Below, piece after piece: positions 1 to 9,785 of a stretch of 64,000 nt of DNA. Source of the DNA: Holtermannia corniformis. Taxonomy: Eukaryota > Basidiomycota > Tremellomycetes > Holtermanniales. The number at the start of each line of letters is the position of its first letter. The first letter of the stretch is position 1. The stretch spans positions 290,096 through 354,095 of the forward strand of contig BCIJ01000007.1 of NCBI GenBank assembly GCA_001599935.1. The letters run 5' to 3'. Below the pieces are notes generated by a model. That model did no database searches and was not told the origin of the DNA. It was given only the letters and a program-made list of their open reading frames with translations. A program made the position numbers and the translations under genes.

Positions 1-2513
1 GCCAGACACTCCTCCACACGCACAAGACGAAGTGTTGCCAGTAGAAGATCAGGCGCAGCAGCAGCCACAGCAGCAGCCGAAATCACTCCCACTGGCCAAG
101 GTCGTGCTGGATGCCGACCATGTATTTGATTTCGATGCGCTGCTCAAGCGGTATCCCAGTGCGTTCCCATGCCAACCTCCCTATCATAGTCGATAGCCGA
201 CCGCCGCTATCCCGCTGACACCGCACAGACCGCACAGGGATCACCCGATTACTCTACATAGCAGACCACGCCCCCTCATTGACCCAACGCGCTCTCAGAG
301 CCGCACTCGATCTCATCAAGGCGCACACACTAGACCACGAGCTCGCACAAGCCGTGTCGGCGAGGATGGAGATTGGTCAGGAGCCGGGAGACGATGCGTG
401 GATCGAGCAAACGGCGAAGGACGCTCAGGACGAGGGCGTGAAACTCGAGGTCGAGTTGAGGGGGTATCAGAGTAATCTGATCAAGGAGAGCATCAGGGTG
501 AGTACTGGCTTAGCTGGTGGTGATGGTGGCGATGCGGTGAGACATTGGATCGGGTCGCGAGTGTCAGTGCTGGATCGCCCACCAAGCCGACTAGGACCCG
601 CAGGAGAAAGCAAGTCATCTTCGTGCAGATCCATCTGACACTGGACTCTGCGTATGTCTTGAGACAGTGTCATAGGAGCAACCCAAGCAGATCACAGGTC
701 GCGCTGTGGAGCTGCTATAGGCCACCACGCTGTTTCTTCATCGGTTCTTCGTCGATATGTAAAGCAAGAACATTGCTGGTACAAGCTGCGGCGGGCTTTG
801 ATGACCAGCTAAGTCTTCAGGGATTCTGCGCGTGGAGTCGTGCTCCCCGCTCGGCTTGGCCTGATTTGATTAGCTGGCAAATCAAACCAGCGTCTGCTTG
901 AGCCCGTGACAGCTGTCAGCCACGAATGGTGGTGACCCGCTATTCCAAGCGAGAGGCTGCGCGGGGATATCGGTCCCCGTTGTAGTGGCTCTGACTAGCT
1001 GGTCCCTTGAAGTTGTGAACTTCTAGGAAGCCTAGTGACCAACTGTTCATCGGAAAGATTGCACGGCGAGTTGCGCTCCCCATACAGGATTGCCACATAT
1101 AGCTGGTCTATCACCTCAGCGTCAGCTTTGCCATGACTTTCCTTGGGCTCGTCGCTCGTCAATCCCGAACAATGACCGGCGCTAACACCCGCAGCTCACA
1201 CTCATCGCTCTCGGTGATCTGGCCGCCAAGAGTGGCAACGCGCAAACCGCTCTCAGACACTATGCCGCGACGCGCGAATACGCCTCAACGCCACAACACC
1301 AGATTCAACTCTGCCTCTCGATCCTCCGCACCTCCTATCAATACCATCTCCTCTCCAACCTCGCGCCTCAGATCCACAAACTCGAAGCGAGCGCCGATCG
1401 CCTCCCGAACCCGTCGGCGACGAAACAGACGCGCGCAGAGGAGATCAGTCTGAGCGCTGTTGAAGCACGCGAACGCGCCGAGGCGGACAGGCGGATGAAG
1501 GAGCTCAAGACAGAGTTGGCGAGGAAGAGTGCGCTCGCAAAGGCACTCGTTTGGTTGAGTAACGGCGAGTTTGAAAAGGCTGCGAGGGGCTTTGCGGGCG
1601 TTGTGGAGAGGGGTGGGTTGGGAGAGTGGGATGGCTTGGTGAGTCGCTCGACTGGGATGGGTTTAGTGGTGCTCTGTGGAGTAAAGGATCACCTTGGCTG
1701 TCTCACGACGCCGCCAGCCTGGCGACGTCTTTGCGAGCGAGCGCACACTGCAGTCGAGGACTAGCGCGTATACATGCCACGCTGACACACCCAGGTGCTC
1801 GACAAACCCGATCTCGTCCTCTTCTCTGCCCTGACGACGCTCGCGACCTTGCCCCGTTCTGCAATCAAGCTGTTCGTGTCCGACAACTCCTCGTTCCGCT
1901 CACTGGCAGACGACGCCGAGCCTTGGATCATGCGTCTAGTCGAAGCATTTGTCAACGCACGATACAGCGAGGTGATTGCTTTGCTCAACAAGCACGAGCC
2001 GGCCGTCCGTCTCAACCCATACCTCGCACCTCACCACACGGCACTGTACGCTGCGATCCGGACCCGCGCAATCGTCCAGTTCTTTGCACCGTTCACGAGC
2101 GTCCACCTCTCGGCCATGGCCGCCGCTTTCGGCGTCTCGATCGATCGCATGCGCGAAGACGTTGGCGTTCTGATCCGTGATGGCAACCTCGATGCACGCA
2201 TCGACTTGATTGACAATGTGGGTCGATCACCGTCGACTTGTACAGAGCTGACACAGTCTAGGTCCTCGAAGCGGTTCGGCCGGATCCGCGTGCGGATGCG
2301 TTCGACCACGTACTCAAAGTCGGACACGACACAAACGTCGCGACGGCGCGCGCGTTCATCCGCATGGCCATGTGGGTCTCTTCTCGTCGAATGGAGCACC
2401 TAGCTGACGCCCACAGGATTGAACAGGGCATTGTGGTCGAGCGCGCTACCGCCCAAGCCTACCAAGACGAAACGGATGAAATGGACGTCGAGCCCGCGAT
2501 GGCCACGGCTTGA
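1..2513 (+). CDS. CSN1: COP9 signalosome complex subunit 1 (5' truncated by window edge)
   Basis: PCI-domain subunit of the COP9 signalosome, which removes Nedd8 from cullins. The window opens inside the gene, in a Gln-rich segment. After a 79-bp intron (159-237) the protein continues with RITRLLYIADHAPSLTQRAL, matching the conserved RIERL.FIADH block of CSN1, then reaches LRGYQSNLIKESIR. A very long intron (498-1194) follows, then the TPR-like repeats (LTLIALGDLAAKSGNAQTAL). Exons from 1795 hold the PCI winged-helix region, with LAPHHTALYAAIRTRAIVQF and MAAAFGVSIDRMREDVG. Further introns lie at 1639-1794, 2218-2261 and 2372-2416; the stop is TGA 2511-2513. The related proteasome subunit Rpn7 was considered, but the LAPH..LY..IR.RA..Q.F.PF block and the KESIR context fit CSN1 better. 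The start codon lies outside the window. Confidence 0.88.
498..1194 (+). other. Unusually long (697 bp) intron of CSN1
   Basis: The donor GTGAGTACTGG follows KESIR and the acceptor CCCGCAG precedes LTLIALGDLAAKSG; the two flanking exons join colinearly in CSN1. Nearly all other introns in the window are under 100 bp, so this one is an outlier. It holds short inverted repeats (for example TTTGATT...AATCAAA near 863-887), but no long conserved ORF and no transposon ends that I can recognise. Confidence 0.7.
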
Positions 2514-2600
2514 TCTAACCCCACCCACCATATGACCCAACGATTGTACAGTACATTGTATGCATACAGTCCCGTGCGAGCAAATGATAAAAGATAGAGA

Positions 2601-5600
2601 TCAGATGGAGAGGGTGATGATGCTGCGTGTCGTCAGTCGGCAACTTCGTGAACGCGACGCGAGAACAGACTGACCCGTCGTTGGCGTAGGCGTCAATCGT
2701 CGGCCCGTCGGCCGTGCCCGTTTTCAGCGCAGTGATATCCCGCGGCTGACCAAACGTAGCAAGGATCAAGCCCGCATCTTTGACGCTCTGGACAAGTGAG
2801 GGCACGTTGGCCTGGGCATGTCAGCGACAGATCTCAGCGACGGCATCGACGTACCAAGATTGACGCTTCGAGAATGACGCCGAGGAGGTTGTTGGAGCGC
2901 GCAAAGTTGACGGCCTCGCGGACGCTCAGGCAGCGAATGTCGGCTTGTTCAGACGGCAGTGCGGGGGTCAAGCTCGCATCCGCGGCGTTGCGTGCAATCC
3001 CGCAATACGACGAGAAGAAGACGGCGTCTGACAGTGTTAGCCCTGCTCGGTTCCACAACTCGAACCGGCTGCTCACAATTTGGCTGCTTCCAGTTCAAAG
3101 CGGTGCACACGGTCGGGTCAAACGAGGAAAACATGACCTTGCGTCCGCTGTTCGACTTGCCGGCATTGTACAACGTGTGTAGGACAGCATCGACGAAATC
3201 GTTGATCTCTGGCGCATGGCCGATCCCGGACGCATACCGCAACTCGATACACGCGCCAAGGGACACAGGCAAGGCCTGTAATATTAGCCAGCTCGGGCCG
3301 AGTGGTTGAGACTCACCGAGAGAACCGTCTCCAGCGAGGCAAGACACTTTTCCGTGAGTGTGTGCCAGTCTGTCGACTTTGTGAAACCCTCCCGGCGCAC
3401 ATCCTTGATCCGCCGCCGCTTGTGGCTGGAGATCGCTTCGAATTGAGCGAGCGAAACGTCCGAGACGGCAATGTCCAGACCATCGACCGGCAGGTATGCG
3501 TCTGGGCAGACGACTGGGACCATGTCACGCGTGACCTGGACTGTGAGGTGGACGTATTCGCCCGAAAGCGAGCTAGCCGTGACAAGGCCACTCTCCTTCG
3601 CGGCGGGCTGCGGGTGTGTGACGCCATGGTCGACGACAGGCGATCGCAAGGACGGCGATGATGTTGACACGCTCAATGGGCGGTGCAGCTGATGTTTGTG
3701 TGCATGGTCTTGCCCAGTTGACGTGGGTGCAACCGTCGACTTCCAATAGGTCTGCACCTTGCCGCCAATCTCTAGCTGCGCGCCTTCGAACGGTCGGATG
3801 CAGCTGACCTCGAACGCGACCTCGCCAATCGCTTTCAAATGGTGATCGAGCAGAGGCGCCATGAACGCGTGGTGATTCCGCACATCGGCAAACGTCGACG
3901 GGAGCACAATCGCGCGGCCGATGATCTTGGATCCGAACGTTGGGTACAGCGACAGCTCGAGCGTGAATCGGTCCAAGCGATCAACTTGGAAGCTGAAGAC
4001 CTCGCGCTCGTCCGCAAGAGGGAGGATGACAGAGTGCGGGTTGGACGTTGTATCGGATTTGGACGTCATGACGAGTTTTAGAGACGACCACATTTGTAGA
4101 GGGTGTTCTTGACCTGCCCGGCCGTACAGCTTGACGGGTGGAACGAGGCCACGCTGTGTTTGACGACTAAATGGTTGGCCGAGCGAAAGCTGGACCAAGC
4201 AGCGCTTGGCGAGGAACTCGTGTCCATACACGCGCAGACTGACATGAGCTTACGTTCCGGGGGCTCGCTGAACTCACGGGATGATGGGTGGAGGCAACGA
4301 GAGCGAAGGGATCATTTCGAATTCGCCTTCCGTTGCATCAAGGTCCAGATCCGAGTTTGGCGAGAGCGTATCATCTTGCGAGTCGGCCGAGCCAATACCG
4401 AGATTCGCCATGGGTCCTTTGAGCGCCTGACTGAGCGGCTTGGTCGCGCCGAGCTTGGCGCCAGCGTGGAGAAGATACTTGAGGCATTCGACGTGGCCAA
4501 ACCATGCGGCATACCAGCCGGGCGTCTTGCCGTACTCGTCGGCCACGTTGACGTCGCACCCGGCTTCGACTAGAATATGAACGCACTTGAGATGGTCGGC
4601 GCTGTCGCCGATTGCGGCATGGTGTAGCGGCGTCCAGAGGTTGTACTGTACCGTCAGCGGACCTCATTACACACTCGAAGACCCACCTTGTCTGCACGGT
4701 CTTTGCCGCCTCCATCTTGGCCGCCATCATCCACAAGCAGCTTGCATATCCGCCAGTGACCGGCCTTGGCAGCTAGGTGCTGCGGGTACATGCCCTCAGA
4801 GTTGGGCAGCACCTTCGCACCGCGTCTCAGCAACAGCCTCACAACTTCCTCGTGGCCATATTGGCAGGCAAGGGAAAGTGGAATGAGATCGTTGGAGATT
4901 GACGTCGGCTCCAGAGAGATCCCGCCGGTCCCGGCACTCTCGGCGAAGATGCGCACGCAGTCAAGCTGACCAGCTACGATCGCGTGCATGAGCGGGGTGT
5001 AGCCATCCATATCGGTCGTGCGTGCGTCGGCGGCTTTGGAGAAGAGGTACGAGCAGATGTCGGCGTGGCCGTGGATTGCAGCATAATGTAGAGGCCGGCG
5101 ATCGTACGCGTCCTGCAGTTGAATCGCCCTGGCCACCGCCTCGCCATCTGCCCGTTCGACACAGAGCTTGACGATCCGCAACGAGCCCGCGATGCAAGCC
5201 TCATGCAGTGGTCCACGTCCGTTGATGTCGTCGATGAATGCAAAGTCGAGCGTGACCGAGCCAGCGACGAGGTCGACAAAGTCATCAGAAACTTCGAGGA
5301 TTGCGCGCCAGAGGATGCGCATCATCCTCGTCGTATCCTTTTCTCTCCGTTGGCGTGCCTTGGCCTGTTTGAGCCATTCGACGACGGCGTCACGCTGTCC
5401 AGAGGAAAGGGCTTTGGACATGTTGGACTCAAGGTCGGCAAACGCATCCTGCGCGAGCGTTTGCGAAGCATCGGCGTCAAAGTCGACACGACGGTCAAAC
5501 GTCAAGCCGTCAACGCCGAATGAGTCGGGCAGGTCGGTTGCGAGGAAGGACGTTGAGAGGTGTTCCGACCCGTTTTCGAGATCGAGCAGGTTGGCGGCCA

Positions 5601-6551
5601 CGACATCGGACAATTTGGCAATGAACTGGACGGGTTAGCTGGGCCTACGAGTGCATGTCTACCCACCTCGCGGTTGAAACAGGGCTGTACTTCGACCTGG
5701 CGCTCGAGGTAGAGCTCCTTCGTGTTGCTCTTGCTGCGCTTGTCCCATTTTTTGAGAATCTTGCGGAACGCGGTTGCATTGATTTCGATATATTGCTGCG
5801 TTGTCAGTGGATGAATCATCAACTCGCATACTCACTTGGAGTTTGCCCAGATCCCGCTCGAACAACCGCCAGCCCTCTTCCAGACTCTCCCACTCGATCC
5901 CCTTGCGTGATGCACGCGCCTCGCCCTCGGATGAGTCGCCATCGACATCCGCCCCTGTTGTTCGCGAGCGATGCAGCAGCCGCTTGCGGTTTGTGAGCAG
6001 CGTCAAGAGACGCAGGCGAAGATCGCGCTCCTTGATCAAGTAGAATGCATTGATCTGCGCGGTCAGTCCCAATCGCAAGAAATCCCACCCACCTTTTCGA
6101 GTTCTCGCCCGAGCATCCAGAAGAAAACGGCGCGATGCGCTTTGAAGCTCTCGTCGCGTTCTGCGTCTCTGCCGCGCATGGTCCCGCCGCTCGAGCCACG
6201 CATGAGCTCGTCCATGCCTGTGCCGAGTCCCGGAGGGAGTGTCTCTGGTGGCAACGGCTCGAGATCCTCGGCCAACGCCGGATCTGTCCGCGCCGTCTCA
6301 TCGCTCGAGCTTGGAGCGGGACGAATGCCTAGGGCCAACAGTGAGGCTTCGGAAGCAGGTCGACCGGCAACGAGCGAGTTGATGATCTGTCGAGTCAGTA
6401 GAGCTCTGCAATCCAAGATGTCTCACTTTCTTCAACCCCTTGTAGTTTTGGTAGGCATCGCCCCAACCCGGGATCTGCTGCGCTTGCAGCTTCTTGCCAA
6501 ACTGCCTGCCATCAGTTCTGTTCAGGTTCTCCTTGAGTGACCTACCTTCAT
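2601..6551 (-). CDS. PHO81: PHO81-type phosphate-signalling regulator (SPX, ankyrin repeats, degenerate GDPD)
   Basis: Multi-exon gene coding for roughly 1,180 residues. The start ATG (6549-6551) gives MK, then an intron (6502-6545), then FGKKLQAQQIPGW..YQNYKGLKK, the typical opening of an SPX domain, which senses inositol pyrophosphates. The SPX segment continues through INAFYLIKERDLRLRLLTLL and ATAFRKILKKWDKRSKS. A central ankyrin-repeat block follows (GRGPLHEACIAGSLRIVKLC, RPLHYAAIHGHADICSYLF, YTPLMHAIVAGQLDCVRIF). The C-terminal GDPD-like region lacks the HRG motif, and the usual catalytic ELDV has become HLTV (YVHLTVQVTRDMVPVV), so it should not hydrolyse glycerophosphodiesters. This fits Pho81, the inhibitor of the Pho80-Pho85 kinase, rather than the enzyme Gde1. 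The last exon, reached through an intron starting after ANDG, ends in IITLSI and TGA (2601-2603). A CACGTG box lies about 225 bp upstream of the start. Confidence 0.85.
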
Positions 6552-7069
6552 CGTCTATGCGTCTATCGCGTTCCCCTCCCACGGTCCGGCTTTGACTGCC
6601 AGAGGGTCGAGGCTGGCAGCCGTCCAGGGCTTCGGATCACGTTACGCCTTCGGTTCGGTCTCGTCTACTCCAGTCTATCGGTATTGTTCTGCGAGCGGTG
6701 CACACTGTCCAGCGCCGTCGCCCTGAGTGGAGAGCAGCGTCTGGTTCTGGTTGGACATGGCAAGAGGCCCGTGCACGTGTGTTCGACGGGGCAACGTAAT
6801 GGCTAGGCGGGCGACAATAGGCTTGCAGACGAGATTGGTAGTTGCGCGGGTAAGCGGTAGGACGTACAACGATGTAGCTATGGCCAGGGAAGTCTCACCG
6901 CATAGCTGACCACCTGCACCGACTACTGACTTGCACAACTGACTTTGATTGGATAAAGGACGTCGTACTGACACTCTTGGCCCGCCGCACAACGGAGCTC
7001 GACTGTCTCGTTCGCGCGCCACACCACCTTCAACCCGGCTTCGCACAACCACGCATCACCTCCACTGCT
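6552..7069. promoter_or_regulatory. Divergent intergenic region between PHO81 and the 7070 gene
   Basis: About 520 bp with no convincing coding exon separate the PHO81 start (minus) from the next plus-strand start. It carries a CACGTG E-box at 6774-6779 in the context GTGCACGTGTG. I see no other element I can name. Confidence 0.5.
6774..6779. promoter_or_regulatory. CACGTG E-box, candidate Pho4-type site upstream of PHO81
   Basis: CACGTG within GCACGTGTG, about 225 bp upstream of the PHO81 ATG. Pho4-type bHLH factors bind CACGTG in phosphate-responsive promoters of yeast and Cryptococcus. The same GCACGTGTG string occurs before PPN1. Function is inferred from motif and target identity only. 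Confidence 0.4.
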
Positions 7070-8560
7070 ATGACCTCGACCGCCGTCACACCTTGGCACG
7101 AAATTGTTCACTCGCTTGTGACTGGTCAGGCTCCTAATGGCCAGACATACGCAGACTACCTCTCCGGCTGGATCTACAACATGCACGACCACCTCAGTCG
7201 GACTTCGCGAGTATCGAGGGTGTCGATGACGATGAGGACGCGCGACAACGAGTATCAGATGGCGTGGGATATGGATGCAGGAGGGTATGGTGGGACAACG
7301 TTGCCACAGACGCAGCCGCAGACGCAAGCGTCAACGGCGCCACCGAAGAGAAAGGTGCTGCAGAAGAAGCAGCCCACAGACTCGAACAAGTCGCGTTCGG
7401 GATATACGACGGCAACGGCGGGAACAAGTGTGGCAGACAGCAAGACATCGGGCAAACCTCCAACGACCGAGCGACGGCCATCAAAGTCTCGCTCGGGCTA
7501 CACGACTGATACGGCTGCAAGTGGAAAGCCAAAACGGAGACCCGCAGCAACGACAACGCCGAGTAGTGGACCGCCGCCGTCAGCGGGTGCGACATTGACC
7601 GAGCTGCCGACCGAACCTTCGATCGCGTCACCGGCCAAGACCGACTTGGCAATGACACCGGGACCGTCGACGGAAGCGAGCAAGGAGCCAGCCAGCTTGA
7701 CTGCGCCTGACACCCAAGCATCAATCAAGCGGTCAGAACTCGCAGCCACCCCGGGCCCTACGCAGCTGTCAACAGTTGCGACCGAGCGCAAAGGCGGATT
7801 GAAAAAGAAGCGGACGACCGACGGCACCAAGAAGAGCATCCGCTTCACAGACCAGGGGTTCACCGAGCGACCAGAGGCAACCTCTGTGACTGACATTCCT
7901 AACAAGCGACAAGACAAGGAAGACTACCGGTTACACTACCGCGACCGCCTGAGTGATGTCGACAAAGACACTGCATCCCGTCTAGCACGCTATGCACGGT
8001 CCGGCCGGCTCAAGTCGTACGCGCAGCTTGCGCAGTCGTCCGGGATTCCCCGGCAGAACGCATCGGAATTCTACAAGCTTGCGAGTTCATCCAAGACTGA
8101 TCCGATCAAGGTTGACAGCTACAAGCTGCAACACTGGACCAAGCCCGAGGGCACGACCGAGGTCCCGTACGCCTACTCGACCTATGCGTCCAAGATTCCC
8201 AGTGCAGACACCATCTACAGCGCGACGAGCAAGGGCGCGAGTACGGCACCGAAGGCAGCCGTTCCAACAGGCAACGCGTATAAAGAACATGTCAAGAACC
8301 TCAAGGCGCTCGCTGAAAAGTACAAGATTGATCGCGATTCATTCGCCACGTACGAGTCTGCAGCGGGGATCGAGACAGACGCCAAACAACTCGAAGCCCT
8401 CGCCAGATCTCTGGGTTCCACCACGGCCGGATTCAGTGCCGTACGCGACGGCCTGATCCACCGCGACGACAAGACGCACCAACCAGATGTCATGTGGACC
8501 GAGGAGCAGTATCAGAGCCTGCTGAATGCGCTTCCGACCAAGACCGCGAAAGCCGCCTAG
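7070..8560 (+). CDS. Uncharacterised protein with KSRSGYTT repeats and helical C-terminal half
   Basis: Single open exon of 496 codons from ATG 7070-7072; the frame stays open upstream to 6977, but this is the first strong ATG (context CACTGCTATGACC). The stop is TAG 8558-8560. The start MTSTAVTPWHEIVHSLVTGQ may be a short folded segment. Residues about 90-250 are low-complexity (Thr, Ser, Pro, Lys), with the motif KSRSGYTT(A/D)TA occurring twice. The C-terminal half has helix-like sequence with YRDRLSDVDKDTASRLARYA and VMWTEEQYQSLLNALPT. There are no membrane segments and no catalytic motif I recognise. Coding use looks like that of its neighbours, so it is probably a real lineage-specific gene. 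Function unknown. Confidence 0.65.
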   Translation: MTSTAVTPWHEIVHSLVTGQAPNGQTYADYLSGWIYNMHDHLSRTSRVSRVSMTMRTRDNEYQMAWDMDAGGYGGTTLPQTQPQTQASTAPPKRKVLQKKQPTDSNKSRSGYTTATAGTSVADSKTSGKPPTTERRPSKSRSGYTTDTAASGKPKRRPAATTTPSSGPPPSAGATLTELPTEPSIASPAKTDLAMTPGPSTEASKEPASLTAPDTQASIKRSELAATPGPTQLSTVATERKGGLKKKRTTDGTKKSIRFTDQGFTERPEATSVTDIPNKRQDKEDYRLHYRDRLSDVDKDTASRLARYARSGRLKSYAQLAQSSGIPRQNASEFYKLASSSKTDPIKVDSYKLQHWTKPEGTTEVPYAYSTYASKIPSADTIYSATSKGASTAPKAAVPTGNAYKEHVKNLKALAEKYKIDRDSFATYESAAGIETDAKQLEALARSLGSTTAGFSAVRDGLIHRDDKTHQPDVMWTEEQYQSLLNALPTKTAKAA

Positions 8561-8720
8561 TCTATGCATCCTTTGTCTTCCAACTGCTAACCCCTGCTGA
8601 GCTTCCTTTGCGCCCCGGCGGAGTTGACCCTCAACGGAGAGCTACTTCTCGCGACGCGTATATCTCGACTTCGTTTGATCGTCCCCGCTTGCCATTTCTC
8701 TCGACACACCAACCACACTA

Positions 8721-9635
8721 ATGGCGACCATGAGCGCGCAAACGACTGGCGACCCCAACATGGCAGAGCTCGAGCGTCGTCAGCGCATCTTGGATCATGC
8801 CGCTAACCTTTTTGGGAGTACAGTCCAGGACAATCAGGCGGAGGACATCCGGATGTGGACAAAGGGCGGTGACTTCGTTCTCTTCAATTGGTCTGGTCTT
8901 TCTCAGTCTGGTCCGCCTAGTCAGCCTCAGCCGATCGGGCTCCAGCCCAGTCTCAACCCATCGTTCAACCCATCGGGCTTCAACCCATCGGGCTTCAACC
9001 CATCGGGCTTCTCCCAAAACTCAACCGGCTACCAGCAGCAGCCCTCCCAACAGCCTCCCAACACGTTCTCAAGCTTTGCATCGCGCCCGAGCGTTCAGCC
9101 GAATCTACACGGAATGCCACTCTACAACACCGTCGGCAGCTTCATGCGCAACGACCCAATGGCGCAGCCCGAAGGTCACTTTTGTATGGGCTGCAGCCAG
9201 CAGAGTCAGTGCCCGCACCCGCCGGCGCCGCCACAGCCCCCAACAGGATCGTGGCAGACGATTCCCCAGCCCGGCTCGTTCAATGGACCGTGTCACTGCA
9301 GCGCTCGGACGTGCCGATGCTGCCTCGACTCGATTTTCAGCAACGGCATGCCCACGCCAGCTGTCACTCCGACGGCCAACGTCTCATTCGCCCCTAACCC
9401 GCAAGTCTTCAGCTTCGACCAGAGCGCTCCGCCCAACCCGGCTGCCGCTTCGGGCTGTCAGACTGGTTGCTCGACTTGCGTACAGCCACGCGACCCACTC
9501 GAGTCCCTACGTGAGCAAGTCAGGCTGACCTACGTCCAGCCGACTTCCAGTGGCTGTGGCCATGAGGGCTGTGTCGACCCCGGCTGCTCCCGCCAGTCTG
9601 TGAAGATCTGTTTCCAGGCTTGGCCCAGGCTGTAG
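8721..9635 (+). CDS. Uncharacterised protein with cysteine clusters and NPSGF repeats
   Basis: 304 codons from ATG 8721 (ACTAATGGCGACCATG) to TAG 9633-9635, no intron seen. The N-terminus looks folded (MAELERRQRILDHAANLFG). The middle is rich in Gln, Pro and Asn and has three exact copies of a 15-bp repeat encoding GFNPS. The C-terminal third is cysteine-rich: FCMGCSQQSQCPHP, GPCHCSARTCRCCLDSIF, SGCQTGCSTC and GCGHEGCVDPGC. Such clusters suggest metal or iron-sulphur binding and loosely recall the cysteine-rich stretches of fungal iron regulators such as HapX, but there is no bZIP or other DNA-binding domain. Function unknown. Confidence 0.6.
   Translation: MATMSAQTTGDPNMAELERRQRILDHAANLFGSTVQDNQAEDIRMWTKGGDFVLFNWSGLSQSGPPSQPQPIGLQPSLNPSFNPSGFNPSGFNPSGFSQNSTGYQQQPSQQPPNTFSSFASRPSVQPNLHGMPLYNTVGSFMRNDPMAQPEGHFCMGCSQQSQCPHPPAPPQPPTGSWQTIPQPGSFNGPCHCSARTCRCCLDSIFSNGMPTPAVTPTANVSFAPNPQVFSFDQSAPPNPAAASGCQTGCSTCVQPRDPLESLREQVRLTYVQPTSSGCGHEGCVDPGCSRQSVKICFQAWPRL
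8964..9008 (+). repeat. 15-bp tandem repeat, three copies, coding
   Basis: Three head-to-tail copies of TTCAACCCATCGGGC inside the 8721-9635 gene, encoding FNPSG units. The identical copies suggest recent slippage or unequal crossing over. Confidence 0.85.
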
Positions 9636-9785
9636 TTAGGGGTTTTATGCATTGCCTTGTTTGTAATAGCAATCAGTTCGGATCAGAACACTTTCTACCC
9701 GTGACCAGCTTCGCTGCCTCAAGCAGTCAAAGTGCGCCGTCTGTGCGTGTCTGCTCCACCTGCCCCGCCTCTCACACTCGTTAGC

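Noticed and set aside
796..865. C/D-box-like pair (TGATGA near 799-804 and CTGA near 861-864) within the long CSN1 intron
   Set aside because: The flanks do not form a terminal stem, and such short boxes are common by chance; not enough for an snoRNA call.
1..2513. Proteasome lid subunit Rpn7 as an alternative identity for the first gene
   Set aside because: The IADH block, the KESIR motif and LAPHHTALYAAIRTRA fit CSN1; Rpn7 has different sequence at these places.
2601..6551. Active glycerophosphodiesterase Gde1 as the identity of the SPX-ankyrin-GDPD protein
   Set aside because: The HRG and ELDV catalytic motifs are missing, which fits Pho81.
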